Below, piece after piece: positions 1-5,626 of a stretch of DNA of 5,626 nucleotides. Under the pieces are notes generated by a model. The model was not told the origin of the DNA. It saw only the letters and a list, made by a program, of their open reading frames with translations, and searched no databases. A program made the position numbers and the translations under genes. Numbering within the stretch: position 1 is the first letter of the stretch; the number at the start of each line of letters is the position of its first letter. Source of the stretch: Schlesneria sp. (GTDB lineage Bacteria > Planctomycetota > Planctomycetia > Planctomycetales > Planctomycetaceae); contig JANXOO010000370.1 in assembly GCA_025353525.1 (NCBI GenBank), positions 1-5,626 of the forward strand, given 5' to 3'.

Positions 1-6
1 GGACAT

Positions 7-132
7 TCAGGCCGCAAGACCACTGTTTTGCCCGTGAATTGACTCCGCGCTCATCCCGATAAATGCAGAATCCGCCCGATGGCAGGTCTGTGTGGGCTGA
101 GTGAAGTACCGCCGATCAGCCATACCGTCCAT
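7..132 (-). CDS. Small ORF, 41 residues, unknown function, good ribosome binding site
   Basis: Read on the minus strand, an ATG at 132-130 opens 41 codons, beginning MDGMADRRYF and ending NSGLAA, and closing with TGA at 9-7. The sequence is polar, with no hydrophobic segment and one cysteine, and I do not recognise a family. The support is its translation signal: GGAGG at 144-140 lies 7 nt before the ATG, the best Shine-Dalgarno site I found in this window. A hairpin plus T-run sits immediately upstream (147-186). An ATG follows the stop directly at 6-4, so another gene may continue to the left of the window. At this length a chance ORF is quite possible, and the call rests mainly on the ribosome binding site. 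Confidence 0.3.
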   Translation of the reverse strand: MDGMADRRYFTQPTQTCHRADSAFIGMSAESIHGQNSGLAA

Positions 133-146
133 GATCTGGCCTCCGT

Positions 147-163
147 AAAAATGTCAGTCGATT
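147..163 (+). repeat. 17-nt direct repeat, copy 1
   Basis: The sequence AAAAATGTCAGTCGATT occurs here and again, without mismatch, at 372-388 in the same orientation 225 bp away. Flanking bases differ on both sides. This copy forms one arm of the hairpin at 151-186. The repeat could be a protein binding site, a remnant of a duplicated leader, or coincidence. Confidence 0.6.
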
Positions 164-186
164 ATCCAACAATCGATCAGTGACAT
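147..186 (-). terminator. Hairpin followed by T-run, terminator- or attenuator-like (minus strand)
   Basis: On the minus strand the left arm is ATGTCA, CTGA (unpaired), TCGATT; the loop is GTTGGAT; the right arm is AATCGA, C (unpaired), TGACAT. The arm is followed directly by TTTT. This gives two 6-bp helices separated by a 4x1 internal loop, with a five-base T-run. The stem is AT-rich, so it would be a weak terminator. It lies between any upstream minus-strand promoter and the GGAGG of the small ORF at 7-132, a position suited to attenuation of that ORF. No known riboswitch or leader family is recognised, and chance pairing cannot be excluded. Confidence 0.3.
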
Positions 187-255
187 GACCGGAAATGGAG
201 AGCGACCAGCAGCCGAATCCAATGCAAACCCCACGAAAGTAAGCTAAAACCGAGC

Positions 256-280
256 TTTCACACGGTGTTGGCACCGGAAA
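256..280. other. Small bulged hairpin next to an A-tract
   Basis: TTTC (256-259) pairs with GAAA (277-280), and CGGTG (263-267) pairs with CACCG (272-276) around the tetraloop TTGG, with ACA (260-262) bulged. On the plus strand an A-run follows, so it is not a plus-strand intrinsic terminator. On the minus strand the T-run precedes the stem, so it is not one there either. It may be an RNA structure or an operator-like dyad; no function can be assigned. Confidence 0.25.
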
Positions 281-371
281 AAAACGACCTGCCGCCGAGT
301 TTGAGAGAAATCAACTGACAAAAATGCTCGGATAACTCGCAAAACAAAGCAGAAAATGAGGTTCGTCGAAG

Positions 372-388
372 AAAAATGTCAGTCGATT
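372..388 (+). repeat. 17-nt direct repeat, copy 2
   Basis: This is the second exact copy of AAAAATGTCAGTCGATT (first copy at 147-163). Here the end of the repeat overlaps the left arm of a different stem: CGATTTC (384-390) pairs with GAAATCG (399-405). As in copy 1, the minus strand therefore reads a hairpin followed within a few bases by TTTTT, although the hairpin sequence itself is not conserved. Confidence 0.6.
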
Positions 389-530
389 TCGGCCTGCGGA
401 AATCGGCGTTGAATCCTCCTTCCGATGGCAAACTCCCTGCGGAAGAGTTTAATTGAGACCAATCGAGACCAGGTGACTCTCGAAATCGAACAGCTATCCT
501 GATAGAACCGAAGTCGTTCTCGTTCGTAAT

Positions 531-809
531 GTGACGTGTCCCCGTTGGTCTTTTTCGATCCAGGTCGGCAATCGGCTAAACCGTGAATTGCGACAACGAG
601 GAATTCTTCCGCTGACCGTCGTCCTGAAAGCAAAGACGGAACCGCCATTGCGGCTTCAAGCGCAACACGGCTGGACGTGGACGTTGCAACCGACCGACAG
701 GCAATTGATCGATGAGTGGGAAAGAAACCTGCGAGACCATAAATTCCGTAAACTGCCGTTTCGTCAATTTCAACAAGAAGTGTTGAAATCCGAACTGGTC
801 AAAAAGTAG
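531..809 (+). CDS. Hypothetical protein, 92 residues, unrecognised
   Basis: A GTG at 531 opens 92 codons ending at TAG 807-809. The frame is already open from 477, after TGA at 474-476, so the start is uncertain: no Shine-Dalgarno site precedes the GTG and no ATG is available. The product is basic and rich in Arg, Gln and Leu. It has an aromatic patch HGWTWTLQP near residues 46-54, followed by a charged and probably helical half (DRQLIDEWERNLRDHKFRK). There is no signal peptide or membrane segment, and I do not recognise a domain. Codon choice resembles the neighbouring genes, which favours real coding over a shadow. It lies 33 bp before the SDR gene on the same strand and could be co-transcribed with it. 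It may alternatively be the C-terminal remnant of a longer decayed gene. Confidence 0.45.
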   Translation: MTCPRWSFSIQVGNRLNRELRQRGILPLTVVLKAKTEPPLRLQAQHGWTWTLQPTDRQLIDEWERNLRDHKFRKLPFRQFQQEVLKSELVKK

Positions 810-842
810 TTCAACGCTTTCACCTCCCGAGAAATTCGACTC

Positions 843-1538
843 ATGCCAACTCCACTGTTCGATCTCGCAGGCAAAGTGGCTCTCGTTACGGGAGGGAACA
901 AGGGACTCGGAAAGGCGATGGCGCGCGTCTTTGCCGAAGCGGGTGCCGACATCGTGATTTGTAGTCGGCATGCGGCAGAACTCGATCGAGCCCTTCCGGA
1001 ATTACTGGCAGGAACCGGCGTTCGAGGCCGGTCGTTCGTCATCGACATGACTGATCGCACGGAGGTCGCATTGCTGGCGAAATCGGCGATGGACGCGATG
1101 GGGCGGGTCGATATTTTCGTGAAAAATGCTGGCTCGAATATTCCTCAGGTGATCGACGAAATCGACGACGAGAAATGGGATCGAATTGTCGAACTGAACC
1201 TGACATCGTGCATAAGTCTGTCGCGTGCGCTGATTCCACAGATGAAACAACGTCGCTGTGGCCGCATCATTCAAATTTCGTCGGTGATGGGTCTCACCTC
1301 CAAATCCGGACGCGGCTGTTACTCGGCAACGAAGTCCGCATTGATCGGTCTGGCACGAGCGATGGCTTTCGATCTCGGTCCGTTCGGAATCACTTGCAAC
1401 TGCATCGCGCCTGGACCGTTTCTGACGGATCTTTCCGCCAGCGTCCTCAACCGGGAAGAACAGGACAGCTTCGCGGAACGAACCGCGCTCGGTCGTTGGG
1501 CGGACCCGCGAAAACCGGGTGACCGGCGCAATTGCTAG
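843..1538 (+). CDS. SDR-family NAD(P)-dependent oxidoreductase, C-terminus lost by frameshift
   Basis: This is a classical short-chain dehydrogenase/reductase with a Rossmann fold. Visible motifs are the dinucleotide-binding TGGNKGLG (residues 16-23), an NAG motif at 95-97, Asn119 in ELNLTS, Ser147 in QISSVMG, and the catalytic YSATK (Tyr160, Lys164), followed by CIAPGPFLTD. The full Asn-Ser-Tyr-Lys tetrad is thus present. The residue before NAG is Lys rather than the usual Asn. By overall feel it is closest to gluconate 5-dehydrogenase, KduD or 3-oxoacyl-ACP reductase-like members, but the substrate cannot be read from sequence. The ATG at 843 suits the family N-terminus (FDLAGKVALVTGG); no strong ribosome binding site precedes it. 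After GRWADPR (217-223) the frame reads KPGDRRNC and stops at 1538, about 25 residues short of the usual 250-260. The missing end is intact in another frame downstream. Confidence 0.85.
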   Translation: MPTPLFDLAGKVALVTGGNKGLGKAMARVFAEAGADIVICSRHAAELDRALPELLAGTGVRGRSFVIDMTDRTEVALLAKSAMDAMGRVDIFVKNAGSNIPQVIDEIDDEKWDRIVELNLTSCISLSRALIPQMKQRRCGRIIQISSVMGLTSKSGRGCYSATKSALIGLARAMAFDLGPFGITCNCIAPGPFLTDLSASVLNREEQDSFAERTALGRWADPRKPGDRRNC

Positions 1539-1612
1539 CCAGCGATGCCGGCAGCTATATCACCGGGACGACCCTGCTGGTCGACGGCGGAAACCTCTGC
1601 AAGACGTTTTGA
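1523..1612 (+). pseudogene. Detached C-terminal end of the SDR gene, in a shifted frame
   Basis: From 1532 to the TGA at 1610-1612 this frame reads LLASDAGSYITG and then TTLLVDGGNLCKTF. It matches the strongly conserved SDR C-terminus (LASD...YITG...VDGG) expected right after GRWADPR of the preceding ORF. The frame is -1 relative to that ORF and opens only after a TGA at 1520-1522. It therefore has no start of its own and cannot be a separate gene. In the family about 24 nt separate the Arg of ADPR from the second Leu of LLASD; here there are 23, so a net loss of one base fits. With the frame restored the protein would be about 256 residues, normal for an SDR. This is either a real disrupting mutation or a sequencing error. 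Confidence 0.8.
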
Positions 1613-1618
1613 AAGCAA

Positions 1619-1735
1619 ATGAAGTCTCTGGCAAGCTCGACGGTTGCTGGAATCAACGTTTTCAGCGATGGATCGGCATCGGATGTGATAACGGACTCTC
1701 GAATGAAACCACAATCTCGACCGCGAGCAGAATGA
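1619..1735 (+). CDS. Possible small ORF, 38 residues, between SDR and sulfotransferase
   Basis: An ATG 6 nt after the SDR stop opens 38 codons (MKSLASSTVAGINVFSDGSA...) and ends with TGA at 1733-1735, 6 nt before the sulfotransferase ATG. It almost exactly fills the 129-bp gap and shares the frame of both the SDR C-terminus and the sulfotransferase. The upstream GAAAG is only a weak ribosome binding site. The sequence is Ser-rich and matches no family I know. It may be a translated spacer that couples the genes, a chance ORF, or remnant coding sequence; chance is the most likely. Confidence 0.15.
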   Translation: MKSLASSTVAGINVFSDGSASDVITDSRMKPQSRPRAE

Positions 1736-1741
1736 CGAGCG

Positions 1742-3910
1742 ATGACAGCGCAAGACGATTTGGGTGTCGCTTTGGCCTATCATCAACAGGGCTTTCTCGT
1801 GGAAGCATCGGGGATCTACCGGACCCTGATCGAGAGCGATCCGACGAATGCCGATGCGTTACATTTGCTCGGCGCGGTCGCAATGCAGCAGGGCGAACCT
1901 TTGCAAGCCATCGAGCTCATGGAGCGCGCCATCGAACTTGATCCGAACGTGGCGGCGTACCACGGAAACCTGGCCGAAGCCTATCGAACGCTGGGCCAAC
2001 TGGAACGTGCCGTGGGCTGCTGTCAAACGGCCTTGCAGCTTCGACCCGACTTCCCGCAGGCGTCGAATAATCTCGGACTGGCATTTCTCGCGCTAGGGCG
2101 AGCCCAGGCCGCGGCCGATCAGTTCCGCGAAGCACTCAGAATTCAACCGAGTTTCGCGTTGGCCGAGAACAACCTGGGCAACGCTCTCAGGCTGCAAGGA
2201 AACATTGCCGCCGCGTTGAGTCATTTTCGCAGAGCTGTTCAACTCGACCCTCAATTGCCCGAGGTTCACAGCAACCTGGCACAACTGCTGCTCGAAGAGT
2301 ACCGGCGCGATGAAGCATTGATCCATGCCCAGGAGGCGGTCCGGTTGCGACCACAGTTTGCAGAGGCTCAAAACAATCTTGGGAACATCCTGCGCGAGTT
2401 GGGAAGTGTTTGCGAGGCCAAGATCTGTTACGCGGTTGCACTGGAACTCAACCCGAACCTTGCGATCACCCACAACAACATGGGCCAGTTGCTGCAAGAA
2501 GAAGGCTTGCTCGAAGAGGCGGTGGCCTGGTATCGAGCCGCCTTGCTGCGCGATCCGAACTCGGCTCACATTCTCTGCAACCTCGCGAGCGCACTCGAAG
2601 AACAAGATCAGGTTCCTGCAGCCGCGATCCACTATGAATTGGCACTGCAATCGGATGCGACCTGGGCCGAAGCCTATTGCGGTTTGGGTGGAATTTACCA
2701 GGAACGGGGGCAACTGACCGAGGCAATGACGTTCTACCGTCGCGGATTGCAAATCAAACCCAACCTCGTCTCAGGTCACTGTTGTCTCAGTCGATTGGAA
2801 GAGGAACTCAATGGCGTCACTGCCGCCGAGTTCCCTCTACGTGAAGCACTGCGGATCGACCCCGGCCATCCCGGTGCGATCGCCCAACTTGGCAACCTGC
2901 TGCGTGGCAAGTTGCCTGACGCGGACCTCGCGACGCTGCGAGAGTTGGCCGACAGGGGTCTTTCAGAGAGCAAGCGATCGGCGTTGAACTTCAGTCTGGC
3001 AGTCGTCCTCGATGCCCGCGGCGAGTACGACGAAGCCGTCGCACGATCGAAACTTGCCAATGGAATGCGATCGGCCGAATGGCAAAAGCGTGGCAAAGGC
3101 TACGATCCGGCGAGTCATGTCCGGTCGGTTTCCGACATGATCTCGACGTGTACTTTCGAGTTTTTCGAGCGGACGCGCGGTTTCGGAATCGAGACAGAAC
3201 GTCCGGTCTTTATCTTCGGTCTACCACGATCGGGAACGACCCTGACGGAACAGATCCTCGCCAGCCACTCTCAGGTCTGCGGAGCGGGCGAGTTGAGTTT
3301 GGCGTTCGAAACGTTCCAGTCGCTGCCGTCCCTCATGAATTGTTCGAATTCCGCCGAGTTGTGTCTCGGCCAACTCGACGAGGAATACGCCCGTCAACTC
3401 GCTCAACGGCATCTGGAAAAACTTTCCGCTCGGGACGAGGCGGCAAAGCGCGTGATCGACAAGATGCCGGACAATTACCTTTACCTGGGAATGTTGGCAA
3501 TGCTGTTTCCCAAGGCTCGGTTCATCCATTGTCGGCGCGATCCGCGCGATGTCGCCGTGTCTTGTTGGATGACAAACTTCCGTCACGTTCGCTGGTCATG
3601 TGACTTCGATCAGATCGCGTCGAGGTTCTTCGAGTATCGGCGCCTGATGGATCACTGGCAACGGGTGCTTCCTGTCCGCCTGTTGGAGATCGACTACGAA
3701 GAGACGGTCCACGATCTCGAAGGGGTTGCCCGGCGCCTCGTCGATTGGTGCGGGCTCGACTGGGAACCCGAGTGTCAGGCGTTTCACAGGAATTCCCGAC
3801 CCGTCAGGACAGCGAGTGCCACTCAGGTGCGACAGCCCGTGTACAGTCACTCCGTTGCGCGTTGGAAGAACTACCAGCAACAGCTTGCTCCGCTATTCGA
3901 ACGACTGTGA
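1742..3910 (+). CDS. TPR-repeat sulfotransferase (722 residues)
   Basis: The N-terminal half is a tetratricopeptide-repeat solenoid: about eleven 34-residue units from residue 4 to 377, with typical signatures such as NNLGNALRLQG and A-x-x-x-x-x-A-L-x-L-x-P. The C-terminal half (about 485-722) is a sulfotransferase of the Sulfotransfer_3 / tyrosylprotein-sulfotransferase type, which moves sulfate from PAPS to an acceptor. It shows the 5'-phosphosulfate loop FGLPRSGTT (492-500), the putative catalytic Glu517 in GAGE, DKMPDNY (573-579) with Lys574, the 3'-phosphate-binding CRRDPRDVAVS (597-607) with Arg599 and Ser607, and a C-terminal SVARWKNY (704-711). All positions expected for activity are present. 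There is no signal peptide or membrane segment, so it should be cytoplasmic. The ATG at 1742 is the first start after an in-frame TGA at 1733; no strong ribosome binding site is seen. The acceptor, whether protein, glycan or lipid, is unknown; the TPR array probably binds it or a partner. The gene runs convergently towards the RTX-repeat gene. Confidence 0.96.
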   Translation: MTAQDDLGVALAYHQQGFLVEASGIYRTLIESDPTNADALHLLGAVAMQQGEPLQAIELMERAIELDPNVAAYHGNLAEAYRTLGQLERAVGCCQTALQLRPDFPQASNNLGLAFLALGRAQAAADQFREALRIQPSFALAENNLGNALRLQGNIAAALSHFRRAVQLDPQLPEVHSNLAQLLLEEYRRDEALIHAQEAVRLRPQFAEAQNNLGNILRELGSVCEAKICYAVALELNPNLAITHNNMGQLLQEEGLLEEAVAWYRAALLRDPNSAHILCNLASALEEQDQVPAAAIHYELALQSDATWAEAYCGLGGIYQERGQLTEAMTFYRRGLQIKPNLVSGHCCLSRLEEELNGVTAAEFPLREALRIDPGHPGAIAQLGNLLRGKLPDADLATLRELADRGLSESKRSALNFSLAVVLDARGEYDEAVARSKLANGMRSAEWQKRGKGYDPASHVRSVSDMISTCTFEFFERTRGFGIETERPVFIFGLPRSGTTLTEQILASHSQVCGAGELSLAFETFQSLPSLMNCSNSAELCLGQLDEEYARQLAQRHLEKLSARDEAAKRVIDKMPDNYLYLGMLAMLFPKARFIHCRRDPRDVAVSCWMTNFRHVRWSCDFDQIASRFFEYRRLMDHWQRVLPVRLLEIDYEETVHDLEGVARRLVDWCGLDWEPECQAFHRNSRPVRTASATQVRQPVYSHSVARWKNYQQQLAPLFERL
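1751..2872 (+). repeat. TPR array, about eleven 34-residue units
   Basis: Residues 4-377 of the sulfotransferase repeat with a 34-residue (102-bp) period. Each unit carries the TPR pattern of a small or Leu position near 8, Gly near 15 and Ala near 20, and ends in a Pro-containing turn (ELDPN, QLRPD, RIQPS, QLDPQ, RLRPQ, ELNPN, LRDPN, QIKPN, RIDPG). The ninth unit (about 276-309) is the most divergent, with SDATW in place of the Pro turn. DNA-level identity between units is low, so this is an old repeat, not a recent tandem expansion. Confidence 0.9.
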
Positions 3911-3968
3911 AACTCCCGAATTCACTTTCAAATTGCCGTCGATGCTCGCGGACTCGACTTGCAAAACG
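3911..3968. other. Short convergent intergenic gap, no clear terminator
   Basis: The gap separates the stops of two convergent genes and should hold a shared terminator. The only dyad seen is GTCGA (3938-3942) with TCGAC (3954-3958), a 5-bp stem with an 11-nt loop and no T-run on either side, so no intrinsic terminator can be called. Termination may be Rho-dependent or lie within the neighbouring coding sequence. Confidence 0.5.
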
Positions 3969-5626
3969 TCAATTGAGGAATTCACCGGCGACCTTATCGG
4001 TCGTATCCGCTCCGAACCCCCAAAACCAATCGTTGTCGGTACTGCCGAGCAAGGAATCCCTGGCACCATCGTCCGTGACCGTCTGCGTCGTCAAAAGGAA
4101 ACTTCCATTGAGACCTCCGTTGAACGTTCCCTTGAGATGTCCAACGCGCGTTGCGTAGTCGCTGACCGAAGTCCATTCGTTCCGGATCGCGTAGAGAGCC
4201 GTCAGATTCGCGTCGAATGTGGTCGTCCCGCCGATTAACAGATCGTCGCCCGCTCCGCCGTTGAGCAAATCGACCCCCAATCCGCCGATCAGTATGTCAT
4301 TTCCTCCATTGCCGAGCAGCGTATCATTCCCCGCTCCGCCGATCAGAATATCATTTCCCGTGCCGCCGATCAGCGAATCGTTCCCCGCCCCGCCAATCAG
4401 CATGTTGTTGCCATTGCCAGCGTTGATAGACGTCCCCAACTTGGCATTGCCGGTGACGACATCGTTTCCGGTGCCGAGCGTCAAGATTTCATAAGCATCA
4501 CCCGCAATGTCCAATCGGTATCCGGTGCTCGAATCCGCCGTCTGAGCCCCCACGATTTGCAGGCTGAACGTCAACCCGGACGTGAACGCAGCGAATGAAA
4601 GCGAATCCGTCCCCAGACTATCGACTAAGGTGTCCTTGTCATTCGCACCCGAAACGGTTCGAGCGGCAATCGCGTAAGTGTCGTTCCCGTCTCCGCCGTT
4701 CAGGATGTTCGTCCCCAAACCACCATTCAGAGAATCGTTACCAGTTCCACCGATCAGCGTATCGAAACCTGTGCCCCCTGTCAGAACGTCATTGCCCGCA
4801 CCTCCGTCCAGCGTATTTGTGCCCGAAGTGACGCTCAGCGTATCGTTGCCGCCGAGACCGGACAACGAATTGTCGCCCGCTCCGCCGATCAGCACGTCGT
4901 TCCCTCCGCCTCCGGTCAGCGTGTCATTCCCGGTTCCGCCGATGATCGTTGTCCCAGCGACGGCATTCCCCGTCACGATGTTGTTGCCGGAACCCAGTGA
5001 CACTGATTGGAATATCTCGCTCGACAGATCGAGTCGATACCCGGTCGCCACGTTGGCGAGTTGAGCCGTCCCACTTCCGACCGCAAGGCTGAATGAGAGA
5101 CCGTTGGTAAACGTCGCAAACGACAGAGTGTTGGTTCCACTGGAATCGACGAGCGTATCCGTGTCGTTCGCATTTTGCACCGTGCGAGCCGACAGTATGT
5201 ACGCGTCATTGCCGTCCCCACCATTCAGGGTGTTCACACCGAGACCCGCATTCATCGAATCGTTACCGAGTCTGCCGATCAGCGTGTCGTTCCCCGCACC
5301 GCCGACGAGCGTGTCGTTCCCGTCTCCACCGACCAGAATTGTTGCCTGCAGGACCGCAGCATTCACGGTCAGTGTGTCGTTGTCGGCACCGCCGTCAGCC
5401 GTGAAGGCCGTGCCGACGTTCAGACTACTCACTGCAATCGTATCGTTCCCCGCATTTCCGTTGACGGCGATCGCTGCGACCAGAGATGGGAGGAAATCGA
5501 ATTCGATCCCATTGACGAAGACTGCCAAATTGTTCGCAGTCTCTGCAACGGACACGATGTCAGCCGTCGGAGAACCGGTGACCGTCAACGAGGATCCGAC
5601 CAACGTCACGGGCGATCCCGTCAACA
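3969..5626 (-). CDS. RTX (haemolysin-type) calcium-binding repeat protein, N-terminus outside window
   Basis: An open frame of 551 codons runs from the right edge to TGA at 3971-3969. The first codon that could start (TTG at 5624-5622) is mid-domain and the frame is open to the edge, so the true start lies beyond 5626. Residues below are numbered from 5624. The protein is dominated by glycine/aspartate nonapeptides of the form GGxGNDxLx (about 96-140, 228-262, 271-315, 401-466), which in this family wind into a Ca2+-stabilised parallel beta-roll. Between them lie two copies of a module with NGGDGND-x-Y, DTLVDS and GYRLD motifs. The last 85 residues are not RTX: they include [20 protein letters not shown] (474-493), [18 protein letters not shown] and the end KVAGEFLN. 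From memory, this tail recurs at the C-termini of large planctomycete secreted proteins and may be a sorting or anchoring domain. Secretion is expected from the family, but no signal peptide can be checked. A structural or adhesive surface role is more likely than a toxin. Confidence 0.93.
   Translation of the reverse strand, partial: LTGSPVTLVGSSLTVTGSPTADIVSVAETANNLAVFVNGIEFDFLPSLVAAIAVNGNAGNDTIAVSSLNVGTAFTADGGADNDTLTVNAAVLQATILVGGDGNDTLVGGAGNDTLIGRLGNDSMNAGLGVNTLNGGDGNDAYILSARTVQNANDTDTLVDSSGTNTLSFATFTNGLSFSLAVGSGTAQLANVATGYRLDLSSEIFQSVSLGSGNNIVTGNAVAGTTIIGGTGNDTLTGGGGNDVLIGGAGDNSLSGLGGNDTLSVTSGTNTLDGGAGNDVLTGGTGFDTLIGGTGNDSLNGGLGTNILNGGDGNDTYAIAARTVSGANDKDTLVDSLGTDSLSFAAFTSGLTFSLQIVGAQTADSSTGYRLDIAGDAYEILTLGTGNDVVTGNAKLGTSINAGNGNNMLIGGAGNDSLIGGTGNDILIGGAGNDTLLGNGGNDILIGGLGVDLLNGGAGDDLLIGGTTTFDANLTALYAIRNEWTSVSDYATRVGHLKGTFNGGLNGSFLLTTQTVTDDGARDSLLGSTDNDWFWGFGADTTDKVAGEFLN
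4224..4424 (-). repeat. Terminal RTX nonapeptide block (residues 401-467)
   Basis: About seven consecutive GGxGxDxLx nonapeptides ([54 protein letters not shown]) form the longest uninterrupted beta-roll block of the protein, ending directly before the non-RTX C-terminal domain. On the plus strand it appears as a 27-bp period rich in CCGCCGATCAG. Confidence 0.9.
4416..4814 (-). repeat. RTX long module, copy B (residues 271-403)
   Basis: This is the second copy of a roughly 135-residue module: two to three nonapeptides, [58 protein letters not shown] and [11 protein letters not shown]. It aligns to copy A at a 175-residue offset, dropping to 173 after a 2-residue deletion before GYRLD. By hand count about 59 of the first 85 aligned residues are identical. 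Confidence 0.85.
4935..5339 (-). repeat. RTX long module, copy A (residues 96-230)
   Basis: This is the first copy of the module: nonapeptides, then [58 protein letters not shown] and [11 protein letters not shown]. The part after the nonapeptides resembles the beta-rich insert (DTL-x-F...T-x-G-x-x-F-x-L) seen between RTX blocks in serralysin-like and other haemolysin-type proteins. A block of further nonapeptides (228-262) and a short linker separate it from copy B. Confidence 0.85.

Larger units (their letters stand above)
187..530. other. Intergenic stretch without a convincing gene
   Basis: No frame on either strand reads as a clear protein here. Plus-strand mini-ORFs (189-233, 356-412, 376-456, 425-502) are all 26 codons or fewer and have no good ribosome binding site. 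Stops are frequent and the stretch 230-375 is richer in A than the coding parts of the window. It contains the hairpin at 256-280 and the second copy of the 17-nt repeat. A promoter for the plus-strand genes that begin at 531 or 843 could lie here, but I could not assign -35 and -10 boxes with confidence. Confidence 0.55.

Noticed and set aside
356..502. Mini-ORFs at 356-412, 376-456 and 425-502 as small genes
   Set aside because: They have 26 codons or fewer, no ribosome binding site, mutually overlapping frames and no recognisable product.
379..971. Minus-strand ORFs at 379-648 (89 codons) and 576-971 (131 codons)
   Set aside because: The longer one lies opposite the 92-residue ORF and the certain SDR start; both have Arg/Ser-rich, shadow-like compositions and no ribosome binding site.
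1509..1538. Programmed ribosomal frameshift joining the SDR halves
   Set aside because: A -1 slip at the A-run (1511-1514) meets TGA at 1520, and no slippery heptamer occurs in 1523-1535 where the shift would have to happen. SDR enzymes are not known to use recoding.
1519..1941. 140-codon plus-strand ORF bridging the SDR end and the sulfotransferase start
   Set aside because: It is a third-frame read-through of both genes. Neither the SDR C-terminus nor the TPR sequence is in this frame, and its product is Arg-rich nonsense.
2093..2752. 219-codon minus-strand ORF inside the sulfotransferase gene
   Set aside because: It is antisense to the TPR array. The periodic TPR codons suppress stops on the opposite strand, and the translation has no recognisable fold or start signal.
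3938..3958. GTCGA/TCGAC dyad as the convergent terminator
   Set aside because: The stem is only 5 bp with an 11-nt loop and no T-run on either strand.
4219..5064. Plus-strand proline-rich ORFs with repeated PPIS..FPxPP patterns
   Set aside because: They are the exact complement of the Gly-Gly-Asp RTX codons on the minus strand, a well-known type of antisense artefact.
4224..5339. Short-period DNA repeats that could suggest a CRISPR array
   Set aside because: The period is 27 bp with no unique spacers, and it encodes RTX nonapeptides in a continuous frame.

Overview
The window suggests a planctomycete or a close relative. The main reasons are a long TPR-sulfotransferase fusion next to a haemolysin-type (RTX) calcium-binding repeat protein, and the C-terminal tail of that RTX protein, which matches from memory a tail recurrent in large planctomycete secreted proteins. 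Composition is moderately GC-rich, and clear Shine-Dalgarno sites are mostly absent, which also fits. This assignment is an inference; no rRNA or tRNA gene is present to test it.

Layout. Positions 1-530 hold no convincing large gene. They contain a 41-codon minus-strand ORF (7-132) with a good ribosome binding site, a hairpin followed by a T-run just upstream of it, a 17-nt direct repeat (147-163 and 372-388) and a second small hairpin (256-280). Three units then lie on the plus strand: an unrecognised 92-residue ORF (531-809), a short-chain dehydrogenase/reductase (SDR, from 843) and a 722-residue TPR-sulfotransferase (1742-3910). Convergent to these, after a 58-bp gap, is a minus-strand RTX-repeat protein (3969 to the right edge) whose N-terminus lies outside the window.

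The clearest anomaly is in the SDR gene. Its nucleotide-binding and catalytic parts are intact in one frame, but the usual C-terminal end (LASDAGSYITG...VDGG) is in a different frame, so the gene is frameshifted near 1512-1535 and is either a recent pseudogene or carries a sequencing error.

How the genes work together is only partly visible. The sulfotransferase has eleven 34-residue helical repeats, expected to bind a partner or substrate, followed by a PAPS-dependent sulfotransferase domain. The RTX protein is a typical secreted, calcium-stabilised beta-roll surface protein containing an internally duplicated module of about 135 residues. A sulfotransferase next to a large surface protein makes a modification relationship imaginable, but nothing in the sequence proves it. 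I found no defence system, mobile element or CRISPR array, and no clearly new multi-gene system.
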